Notes under the pieces: model-generated | The model's database searches: none | What the model saw: only the letters and a program-made list of their open reading frames with translations | Told to the model about the DNA's origin: nothing | From: Symbiodinium natans | Lineage: Eukaryota > Sar > Dinophyceae > Suessiales > Symbiodiniaceae | Assembly: GCA_905221605.1 (NCBI GenBank) | Contig: CAJNDS010002361.1 | Location: 303,364 to 367,363, forward strand | Direction: 5' to 3' | DNA: 64,000 bases | Part shown: piece by piece, positions 24,201 to 31,771 of the stretch | Layout of the letters: each line of letters opens with the position of its first letter | How positions within the stretch are numbered: the first letter of the stretch is position 1 | Position numbers and translations under genes: made by a program

Positions 24201-24214
24201 CCAGACTTGCGGAT

Positions 24215-24480
24215 GTCCTCCGACGAGAACAGAATCGACGACAGTTTCGCGTTTGGCGAACCCGACATCTAAAATCGACGACTGTTTTGCATTTCGCGAA
24301 CCCTGACGTCCAAAAGCTACGACAGTTCTGAGGATGGCGGGCCCAGACGTCCAAAAGCGTAAGCGGGAGCCCGATCTCCAACGTCTTGCAGAAAGTCGTC
24401 CAAAAGCGGTTTCGCACTTGGCGAACCCAGCCGTCCAAAAGCAGCAGTTACGAGGATGGTGATGTCGATGCGCACATCGC
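24215..24480. repeat. Degenerate tandem repeat with GACGTCCAAAAG core
   Basis: Units of about 45 bp share AAATCGACGACAGTTTCGC, then GCGAACCC, then GACGTCCAAAAG. Four to five imperfect units are present. The same unit occurs at 59,790-59,875 (GGACGTCCAAAAGCGACGAC, then AGTTCCGCATTTCGCGA), so this is a dispersed family. On the minus strand it gives a repeated FAKCETVVDFWTSG-type peptide, probably an artefact. Confidence 0.7.
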
Positions 24481-24942
24481 CAAGGCGTGAGTACGATTTC
24501 CAACATCACGACTTGCTGTTTCCCCCGTCTGGACGAACGCGGCGAGCCCATCCAACAGCACAAGAAGCAGGATTCCACAGGCCTGCTACGTTTTCGGCAC
24601 GCTTCTCGATGTAAGCTACGAAAAACGCAGCTGACCTAGGCGGAGAGCACGATTTCCACCAGCGGCGCCACGAAATGCGCACGAAGCCCTTGCGAGAGCA
24701 ATTCGACAACATCCACGAAGCCAAAAGCACGTACATATTTTCGATGTTTCGAGGCCCCAAGAAGTCGGGGCGTCACCCGCGCTGTAGTACGCGTACGATT
24801 TCCGTATATTTCCGTTCAAATGGAACAGCATCCAGGTATGAGCTCGCAACTCAATCTGTTACCCCACAGTGTTGGCACACTGTTTGGGAATAAGTGTATT
24901 GCAGCGGTTCTGGATGCAACGGCACAGAGAGAGAGAGAGAGG
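24481..24942. other. Spacer upstream of the retroposed unit
   Basis: No gene is recognised. It ends in a (GA)n run at 24,926-24,941 that abuts the spliced-leader relics. Confidence 0.35.
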
Positions 24943-24991
24943 GTAGCCATTTTGGCTCAAGCCATTTTGGCTCAAGCCATTTTGGCTCAAG
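24943..24991 (+). other. Three nested dinoflagellate spliced-leader relics
   Basis: 24,943-24,961 is GTAGCCATTTTGGCTCAAG, matching 19 nt of the conserved 22-nt dinoflagellate spliced leader. 24,962-24,976 and 24,977-24,991 are each CCATTTTGGCTCAAG, the leader lacking the part up to and including its internal TAG. Known biology (relict leaders in dinoflagellate retrogenes) explains this: a trans-spliced mRNA is reverse-transcribed and inserted, the AG inside the old leader then serves as acceptor for a new leader, and the cycle repeats. Three units imply at least three rounds. It is not a leader RNA gene, because no donor or downstream snRNA body follows. Confidence 0.9.
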
Positions 24992-25288
24992 AACCGCGAG
25001 CGGTTCGAGCCCCAGCCCGTGTCCTGTGGGCAAACTTGACACAACACACAAGGGGGTAGGGCGAAAGCGTGAGGGGGCCAAACCTTCCCGCACCGGCGCC
25101 GCCATACGTCCTCACCTACAAGTCCGTGCTACCTACGCGACTAGATCGTGCGGGTTGACTTCTACCTCGAGGGTGGCCACGGAGCTCACCGGCAACCGCT
25201 GCTGCGCCTGGGCTGCTGGCGGGCGAGTGGAGGGAGCGCGACCCCGCCAACGGCATGAACGCCACTGGAGAAGGACGCGACCGTCCCG

Positions 25289-26245
25289 TTGCCAGTCCCT
25301 CCTCGGGGCACAAACGCAAAGGGGGGGGACGCCATCAACCTGGAAGATGACCTCCCGGGGGCCGTTTCGCAAACTGAGACGGAGGCGTTCCCCACCCCTG
25401 CGGATCTTCCGGTCAACAGCCTCAGCATTGCGGATGTCAAGACGGCCTTACGAGTGGAGGTCCAGGGCTTCCTGGGCGAACTTCGCGGAGTAATGGGGGG
25501 CATGGAGAAGCGCATCACGGAGAGCATGGAGACCAAGATGGCCGCGGTGCACACCCGACTGGACGATGTACATGAACAAGCCAAGAAGCAGGGGGACACC
25601 CTCGCAAGTTTGGAGGCTAGAGTGCTTCAACTGGAAACTGGGGGGGTCTCGTCGACGACGGCAACTGGCACGGCGAGTACCTCGGGGTTCAACACACGCA
25701 GACGAGCCATCGTGCTGGGAGGCTATGATCGGGACACCCCTCGTGAAGCCCTGCTGGCGGAGCTCTCCTCGCAGGTTGCCAAGTTGCAACTCGACTTCGA
25801 CCCTTCGACAATGTTTGCCACGGGGATAAGGAGGGGCACGGCCATAGTGCCCATGCATCCGAAGGAGGGGGAGAACGAGAAGGACACCAACGAGCGTTTC
25901 GCAAAAGTATTGCGGCAGATTCAGGGAGGATGGAAACCATGTCTCTTTTGGGCAGCCTGGAGCAAAACTCAGGAGCAACGACAGCGTTCGGCCTATGCGG
26001 GAAAGGTGAAGCGGCTTTTGCTGACCCTGGACAAGGAGGCCCAGGTGGAGTGCGAATGGTCGTGTGGGACAGTGTGGTTAGGGGGGACGAGAGTTGCTTC
26101 GGCTACAACAGCGGGGCCTTTGGCGAAGGAGACGCACGCCGCGAAGTTCGGCTGGCTGGACATGCAGAAGATCGCGGAGAAGCTAGGCAAAGAGAGGAAG
26201 GAGATCGAGGGCCCTTGGGGGGACCTCGAGGCCCAGCTTCGCTGA
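25289..26245 (+). CDS. ORF1-like coiled-coil protein of the retroelement
   Basis: The frame is open for 318 codons to TGA at 26,243-26,245. No ATG lies at the left limit given (it is a TTG), so translation may begin upstream or at an internal Met. A central heptad-like stretch (MEKRITESMETKMAAVHTRL, then LDDVHEQAKKQGDTLASLEA and RVLQLETG) predicts a coiled coil. A Ser/Thr-rich hinge follows, and then a folded domain with RRAIVLGGYDRDTPREAL and WKPCLFWAAWSKTQEQRQR. Coiled coil plus RRM-like domain is the known layout of LINE ORF1 nucleic-acid chaperones, which act with the element RNA. Position directly ahead of an endonuclease-like start agrees with this. Confidence 0.6.
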   Translation: MPVPPRGTNAKGGDAINLEDDLPGAVSQTETEAFPTPADLPVNSLSIADVKTALRVEVQGFLGELRGVMGGMEKRITESMETKMAAVHTRLDDVHEQAKKQGDTLASLEARVLQLETGGVSSTTATGTASTSGFNTRRRAIVLGGYDRDTPREALLAELSSQVAKLQLDFDPSTMFATGIRRGTAIVPMHPKEGENEKDTNERFAKVLRQIQGGWKPCLFWAAWSKTQEQRQRSAYAGKVKRLLLTLDKEAQVECEWSCGTVWLGGTRVASATTAGPLAKETHAAKFGWLDMQKIAEKLGKERKEIEGPWGDLEAQLR

Positions 26246-26265
26246 AAAGTTCCGCTCGAGTTTCA

Positions 26266-26552
26266 CCACCATCTCAGAACATGGAACGTGGGGGGCCTGG
26301 ACGCTGAAGGCGACCCCGTTGACTGCCTCATGGCCACGTCTGAGGGGGACCAGCTGGAATTCATTCTCTTGCAAGAAATACCGCAACCAAAGGGGAGAAA
26401 TCCCTCTGCTGCAAGTACGACAGCGAGCACAAAGGGGCCGCGACCTTTGGACAAGAGCGTCCCTGGCTTGGGGGAGGAGGACTGTCTAGCACAAACTTTA
26501 CAAAACCATTTCCTCGTCCAAGCCTGGACGCTGGCTGATTGGAGAAGCACTG
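26266..26552 (+). pseudogene. Endonuclease-like remnant of LINE ORF2
   Basis: HHLRTWNVGGLDAEGD followed by EFILLQEIPQPKG resembles the start of APE-type LINE endonucleases, where an Asn in WNV/WNI and a Glu in LLQE/LQET bind the catalytic metal. After that the frame shifts and only fragments such as WLIGEALVYYQEWADIL continue in another frame. No complete endonuclease or RT follows. The family call is by motif only. Confidence 0.4.
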
Positions 26553-27458
26553 GTGTACTACCAGGAGTGGGCCGATATCCTCAATCGCCATCGACACCGT
26601 CCTACACCCCCACAAGGGGAGACAGAGGAAGCCATTGATGGTGGCGGAGTTAACGTGCAATGGGGGGCCAACCATGAGGCCCCACCCAGTGGACACGCTC
26701 TCAATGCTGGAGAACCAGATGGAGCTCCGGGGTCACAACCGCAGGAGCAATGCCATGAACCAGAGGGGCAAGCCGAGGACATCATCGACGCCCTCCTGGA
26801 CAACCTGCACCTACACACGGGGGTGGCGCACGAAGAGGAAAAAGACGATTCGGCCCTCCTTCAGCGCGTGCGAGAGCCAACAGCGGAGGGGGAAAACAAC
26901 GTCACCGATGCGGAGAGGGGCGAGACCGACCTCGTGCTCAACACTCGCGACCGCGCGATGGACCTCGTGCGCAGCGACCTCACGGACAACGAGAGGGACG
27001 CTGAGCGTGACGGCTTCCACAACGTCACCGACGCCCCGCAACAAGGCGATAAGGTGGCCTGGGTTCAAGGACGAAAAAGAAAGCGGAACGACAGGGACCC
27101 GGAGAACCACACGGACCACGGCGACAGCAAGGACGAGGTGGAGACAGAGGAAGCGCGTGAAGAATGCAGGGGGCCACCCACCAGTGCGGCCACGGATGCA
27201 GAAGTGGAGGGGGCCAATGACGTCGACCTGGAGGAGCAGAGAAGAATCGAAGACGAGAGGGACGAGGAGCGAGTACTACAAGAAGATTTCGAACAAGACC
27301 GAGCATTACACGAAGAATGGATCCAAAAAACAATCGACGACTACTTCGCAGATGTGGAGGAAGAGCAACCAGGACCGAGCCGACAGAGACCAGGAAGGCA
27401 ACAAGAAGAGGGGGTCAAGCTCCATGCTGACGCCGTCACCGCGGCCTTTGACATTTGA
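26553..27458 (+). CDS. Acidic, repeat-poor charged ORF inside the retroelement
   Basis: 301 codons stay open to a TGA at 27,456-27,458, beginning without ATG in continuity with the endonuclease-like fragment. The protein is dominated by Glu, Asp, Arg and Gln (for example EEQRRIEDERDEERVLQEDF) and is probably disordered. A competing frame (26,539-27,594) is Thr/Arg-rich and looks like its shadow. It may be the connector region of a LINE ORF2 with a deleted RT, or an unrelated cargo. Confidence 0.4.
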   Translation: MYYQEWADILNRHRHRPTPPQGETEEAIDGGGVNVQWGANHEAPPSGHALNAGEPDGAPGSQPQEQCHEPEGQAEDIIDALLDNLHLHTGVAHEEEKDDSALLQRVREPTAEGENNVTDAERGETDLVLNTRDRAMDLVRSDLTDNERDAERDGFHNVTDAPQQGDKVAWVQGRKRKRNDRDPENHTDHGDSKDEVETEEAREECRGPPTSAATDAEVEGANDVDLEEQRRIEDERDEERVLQEDFEQDRALHEEWIQKTIDDYFADVEEEQPGPSRQRPGRQQEEGVKLHADAVTAAFDI

Positions 27459-28160
27459 CAGATGGTCGCTAGGCACCGCGGCAGGGGGGAGCTTTGAGAG
27501 TGAGGAGGACAGCGTCGGGGAGGTCCTGACCCACATCCTCGCTGATGGCAGAGGATGGAGAGGCCGCGCCTCGCCCTCCTCTACCAGATCCTGAAGCTCG
27601 TCCAGCAGGACACTGAAACAGTGGTGCGCGTTTGGCAGGGGTACCTCGAGGGCCTTGAAACCGCAATGGGGTCGAGCCTGGCTGGAGAACGATGGACTGA
27701 CCGGGGGGGTCGACTACGCACTGTCAACCTGACGGAGGAGAGGGATACGCCTCGACGAGGACCAGGGCGAGAACGAGGACCACACCACGGAGCCAGAAGA
27801 GAGGGGACCGCAGCAGTGGCCAACTGAGCACCTTGGGAGACACAGTATATGGACGGCGCCGCCAGGGGGACCGCCGCAGCCGACCAGACCCCGAAAGGGG
27901 GCCAGGCCGTGGCCGAACTGCCTCCTACGAACCGTTGACGTCGCGCTCCACGGCGGCTTCGCGAGCGGATGTCGCCGGTTCACCGACACGAGCACACGGG
28001 CCTGCAGAAGGAGGAGCGGCTCAAGCAAGGCGAGACCCTCAATTCCCTCAATCACGGCTGGTTCCTGAAGGAGGTCACGGAGTGGAGACGGCTGGCTGCG
28101 CTCCGAGTTGGGCAGACGACCGCTGCGGAGGACCAGAGCCTAGGAGAACCGCCAGGGGCA
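27459..28160. other. Retroelement body without clear reading frame
   Basis: Frame fragments on the + strand (for example LLYQILKLVQQDTETVVRVW near 27,575-27,640) suggest decayed coding. No conserved motif is recognised. Confidence 0.3.
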
Positions 28161-28174
28161 GGGAGGCCCCAACG

Positions 28175-28480
28175 GACTACGCCGACCTCGGTTTCGGCGA
28201 GTTCTGCGCCGTCGTCTCGCCACGCGAATCCTGGGAGCCCACGAGTGGGGGACCTTTCGCAGGGGGGTCAGGAAGAGCAGTGCGCAACGAGGAAGGGTGA
28301 GACCCAGCTGACTACACCGACCTCTGCCTCGACAAGCTCGACATCGCCAACGTGCCCGGGAACTTCGTGGAGCTCGCCAATGGGGGGCCCTTGTCAGGGG
28401 TCCTTGATACGCAACTGGATGAACCGCGTGAAGATGAAGATGACGACGGCGAAGATTCCCCGGGGAAGCCAAATAAGTGA
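28175..28480 (+). pseudogene. Two in-phase 45-codon units split by a TGA
   Basis: Unit one begins DYADLGFGEFCAVVSP and contains WEPTSGGPFAGG. After an in-frame TGA at 28,298-28,300, unit two begins DYTDLCLDKLDIANVP and contains VELANGGPLSGV, then an Asp/Glu-rich tail and a final TGA at 28,478-28,480. The shared plan (DYxDL ... P ... GGPxxG) spaced by exactly 45 codons shows an internal duplication. Whether the TGA is a disabling mutation or the natural end of the element's last ORF is unclear. Confidence 0.5.
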
Positions 28481-28655
28481 GGGGGACCCGCTTAGTGCCT
28501 CGTTTTGTCCCTTGAAGAGTGGCAACCGAACACTCAGAACCACCACCTGGGGCCGTCAAGGCACGGTGCCTTAAACTTTCACCTCGGACAGAGCAGCGGG
28601 CCAGCGTGGCCGGGGTCCTCCGAGGGGGGCCTCTTCGCTGGGCAGAAGAAGAGAG

Positions 28656-28738
28656 AGAGGGTTCTGACCGGGGCGCGCGCTCGCGCGGGGGGTCATTCCC
28701 AAGCCCCCAAGAAAGAAAGAAAGAAAGAGGGTTCTGAC
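28656..28738 (+). mobile_element. 58-nt retroposon with 13-bp target duplication
   Basis: AGAGGGTTCTGAC occurs at 28,656-28,668 and again at 28,726-28,738. Between the copies is only the hairpin GGGGCGCGCGCTCGCGCGGG, then GGTCATTCCCAAGCCCCC and four AAGA units. It therefore looks like an independently inserted, extremely short copy of the hairpin/AAGA-tail family, nested in the tail of the larger unit. Confidence 0.65.
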
Positions 28739-29146
28739 TACTGTATGTGACCGGTAATCGAATACATTCAGCATCAACTACACTACTTAAAGGCTTGCCA
28801 TCATAGCTTTTTCAGACTTTTCATGATGCCGGGTTATCTTGCAGCAACGCGCTTGCATTTGCCAGGGAGCCAGCCAAGTGTGTAAGTATTGAGAAGAAAC
28901 GCTTGCTTTGTCCACACTTTTAAGGTTCCACCCTCTCACTTATATAACCCCTCTTCCCGGCTTCTAGATTTCCACCCTCTCAGTCTCCAGATCTCCAGAA
29001 CTCCAGATTTCCAATCTGGAAACTTAGAGGGTAGAAATCTGGAAATTGGAAGTCTTCAAAATCAAAAAGGCTGTGGATTCGCAAATACAGGCACGCACAC
29101 ATCAAAGATCATCAAAGCATGCTTGCATCTAGTCTCTGCCGCAATT
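28739..29146. other. Spacer with an imperfect hairpin
   Basis: 28,964-29,055 folds on itself: CTAGATTTCCACCCTCTCAG pairs imperfectly with CTTAGAGGGTAGAAATCTGG, with a nested CCAGATTTCCAATCTGG. No gene is recognised before the candidate exon at 29,147. Confidence 0.5.
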
Positions 29147-30438
29147 GAGGAATGCACGGGTGGCATTGAAAGAGGAACGCTTCTTCGATGGTGTCCAGCT
29201 GGTAAACGCCGCCCTCGAGGAGTGGGCGGGTATGTCTCGAGATTCCTTCCGCAAACGTCAGAACACGTGCCTGAATTTCTGAACACTATTTGAACACTCG
29301 CCACCCGAAGGCCAAGGGACAGGCTATCGGCAGCCAAGGAGGTTATGCAGCTGCTCCGGTCTGGGGCCCTGCTACTGGCTGCACAGCAAATCTGTGCGCC
29401 TTTACAGCCTTTGCTTTGCTCTCATTTTCTAAGGCAGCTGCAAATAGCCCAGACAGCACGGAGATTCTGCGCACTCCAGCTGCTCCCTGAGTGCACAGTC
29501 ACAAGCAATAGAAGATAATAAAAGTTTGGGAAAGACTGCCTCAAGGAGACATTCTTGAGCCGAGCCCAGTCCTTACTTAGCCTTCGGCTTTGAGACTTTC
29601 TGTTGGACGAAGCGCGGGCGCTCCAAATGCAGCTTGGCTTATTTAGCCCATGGCCGCTTAGGCATTGGGTTCTGGCCTGAGCGACAGCAAGCGGCAAGAG
29701 TTGGCCGCGCTCTTCGCAGTCCGAACCGCCCGATGCCAAGAGTGAGAGCTCCGCTAATCCTTTCCCCCTAGCTGTCATGACAACCCCCGCATACTGTAGA
29801 AAATCACGACAGCCGACTGCCAGGTCCACGTATAGCTAGTAAGCTAGTACAATTGGCACCGGGGATTTTGACATGACGGCGGAGGGGGGGCGGGGACCCC
29901 TAAGTGATACTGTAAAGGGATCGCTGCTCCGCTTCTTCGCGCTGCCATTTCTGCGCACGCTGCCTGCGCACGCTGCCTGCACACGCTGCCTGCGCACGCT
30001 GCCTGCGCACTTCCCCAAACAATCTCCCAATTGAGTTGCACGTGCAGAAAATATGCCTCTGCTATCTTCTGCTCAGGACCTCCTTTTGGGCCTCGGTGCG
30101 CTGAAGCGAGCCGTGGTGGATATCAGTGCCGCTCTGTCTTTCGGCGAACGAGTGGCCCAACACTTCCCCCCGCTTCGGCACGTTCGAGCGATTTTTTCAA
30201 TTCGGCTCATGAGACCTCGAAAGCCCCAGCAGCCCAAGGTTGTTGCTGCCAGACAACGAGGACCTGGCACAGAAGAAGAAGGAATTGGAGGGTGCGGTCT
30301 CCTTTCTGCCTTCACCACCTTTTTTGATGTCTTTTGCTATAATGTGCTAAGGACGCCTTGCTGGAGAGACTGGCCCTGGAAAGACCGCGAAGTCTAAACC
30401 CAAGTGGCGCAGATGTTCTTTTGCTGATGAGCGCATGA
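29147..30438 (+). CDS. Multi-exon gene of unknown function
   Basis: Coding-like segments on the + strand: 29,147-29,275 (NARVALKEERFFDGVQLVNA, then ALEEWAGMSRDSFRKRQN); 29,312-29,517 (RLSAAKEVMQLLRSGALLLA, then AQQICAPLQPLL); 30,053-30,230 (AQDLLLGLGALKRAVVDISA, then ALSFGERVAQHFPPLRH); 30,250-30,300 (LPDNEDLAQKKKELEG); and 30,352-30,438, which ends DALLERLALERPRSLNPSGA, then DVLLLMSA and TGA. The last segment follows a clear TGCTAAG acceptor. The protein is helical and charged. I see no catalytic motif and do not recognise the family. A 12-bp tandem repeat sits in the intron before the third segment. Confidence 0.5.
29950..30011. repeat. 12-bp tandem repeat CTGCCTGCGCAC
   Basis: About five units of GCGCACGCTGCCT stand in a row with single-base variants (GCACAC in one). 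The array lies between two coding-like segments of the gene at 29.1-30.4 kb. Confidence 0.85.
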
Positions 30439-30544
30439 GCAAATGCTCGAATGTCTCCTGCCCCTGCAAGCGCGGCTGGTATGCTTTGCTTTGCGCTCTT
30501 CAGTTGCATTGCCGACACAAAGGCTTGCACAGTCGTGCCGAACC

Positions 30545-30905
30545 GAAGAAGAAAGAGACAGAAAGAGAGTGAGAGAGAGTGCGGGGGGTTCCCCAAGCCC
30601 CAAGAAAGAAAGAAGGGAAGAAGGGAAGAAGGGAAGAAGGGACGAAGGGAAGAAGGGAAGAAGGGAAGAAGGGAAGAAGGGAAGCAGGGAAGCGGGGAAG
30701 GCCGGAAGGCGGGAAGGCGGCAAGGAGGGGAAGGAGGGGAAGGAGGGAACAAGGAGGGAAGAAGGAGCGGCTTGGCCGTCGAGGCCAGGCTCCACCTGGG
30801 GGTGCCTCAAAGCGCAGAAGAAGAAGAAGAAGAAGAAGAAGAAGAAGAAGAAAAGAAGAAGCAGAAGAGGCGGAGGAGGAGGAGGAGGAGGAGGAGGAGG
30901 GAGTT
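30545..30905 (+). mobile_element. Retroposon tail followed by (AAGG)n and (GAA)n expansion
   Basis: GAGAGAGTGCGGGGGGTTCC, then CCAAGCCCCAAGAAAG, matches the common tail plan. The purine tail has then expanded to roughly 25 GGAAGAA/GGAAGG units (30,605-30,755) and a (GAA)n/(GGA)n block (30,818-30,900). The long charged ORFs across it are artefacts. Confidence 0.6.
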
Positions 30906-31198
30906 GCCAGCATGGTTCAATGTGCTGATCCTCCAAGCTTATAGGAAACCAAGGGACAGGAGGAGATTCTTGCCCACAAGCCGGGTGACCTCTTTGCCTT
31001 CGGAGCAGGGTGGCGGCCATGGGCACTGGAAGGAAGGAAAGAGAGGGAGAGAGAGAAAAGCCCTGGAAGCCCTTCGGGAGGAAACTTTCAACTTGGTTCG
31101 ACCCTTTCATGGTGGTTTGATGTTCCACGTTTCCTCCCATTTTCATCCCGTCCCCATACACAGGCGGGGGGGGGGGGGATTGTGTCACAGTCTGTGTC
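30906..31198. other. Spacer between repeats
   Basis: A GC-neutral stretch with a short (GA)n block at 31,037-31,056 and a poly-G run at 31,165-31,178. No gene is recognised. Confidence 0.35.
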
Positions 31199-31269
31199 TT
31201 GCGGGCCCCTTGGCTTCCTTGGGGGGGGGGCGGGGGGGGTCATACGCCTAGCAAGCAAGCAAGAAAAGC
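31199..31269 (+). mobile_element. Retroposon tail, diverged copy
   Basis: A C-run/G-run pair (GGGCCCCTTGG and a long G-run) is followed by CATACGCCTAGCAAGCAAGC and AAGAAAAG. The tail unit here is GCAA rather than GAAA, so membership in the same family is less certain. Confidence 0.35.
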
Positions 31270-31397
31270 TGAGTAGGCAAGGTTTGGGGCAGATTGGGAC
31301 GGTTGCTAGCGGTATGGGGCCTCGATGGCGGGAATAGTCACAAGTCGATGTCCTCAGCCTCAGTCGCTACAGTGTCACGTGGACCGTGGACGCAACC

Positions 31398-31486
31398 TGG
31401 GCGCGCCTTGTGCGCGGAGGGGGCCCGCTCCCCTCAAGCCCCGTAGAAGAAGAAAAAGAAGAATAAGAAGAAAAAGAAAAAGATAA
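31398..31486 (+). mobile_element. Retroposon 3' tail with (GAA/AAG)n
   Basis: GGGCGCGCCTTGTGCGCGG, a G/C-run pair (GGGGGCCCGCTCCCC), TCAAGCCCC and then about 45 bp of AGA/AAG repeats. It is closest to the copy at 6,114-6,181. The sequence after this tail (TAATACAAATA) also follows the tail at 23,050. Confidence 0.6.
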
Positions 31487-31771
31487 AAATGTAATACAAA
31501 TAGCAAATTAGAGGACACTATATACTGCGAGATTACTGTGAGGTCAAGGCCGATAGTGTCATACATCGGGGCAATGAACGAGCCTTTAGACGAACCCACT
31601 GTGAGGGAAAGTGCAACGTGTTGGCGTTTAGGATAGTTGCTTGAGTGAGAGAAACGAGGGATCAGAATAAGTGTCAATGTTTGAGTGACGTCAGTGTCTA
31701 TTAATAATCCTCAGAGAGGGTTTCTTAACATCGGTTCAGGTGTTCCAAACCAAAACGAGATGCTTGTGCAG

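Larger units (their letters stand above)
24943..28668 (+). mobile_element. Retroposed, trans-spliced LINE-like unit (defective)
   Basis: The 5' end is set by the spliced-leader relics, which marks it as a copy of a mature mRNA. In order it contains an ORF1-like coiled-coil protein (to 26,245), a short apurinic endonuclease-like start (WNVGGL...FILLQE, 26,282-26,400), a long charged ORF (26,553-27,458), frame-shifting sequence to 28,480, and a GC-hairpin 3' region ending in an (AGA)n tail. No reverse transcriptase core (YADD) was seen, so it is either internally deleted or a non-autonomous relative. A smaller retroposon is nested at its end. Confidence 0.65.

Noticed and set aside
24006-24578. 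190-codon minus ORF with repeated FAKCET/FWTSG peptides
   Set aside because: Follows the degenerate 45-bp tandem repeat; the frame also changes between units, so selection for protein is not evident.
24943-24991. Spliced-leader RNA gene
   Set aside because: No GT donor or snRNA body follows the leader, and the second and third units lack the leader 5' part, so these are relics within a retroposed mRNA.
30394-31251. Overlapping 260-codon ORFs on both strands
   Set aside because: They run through (AAGG)n, (GAA)n and (GGA)n expansions of a retroposon tail; no normal-composition core.
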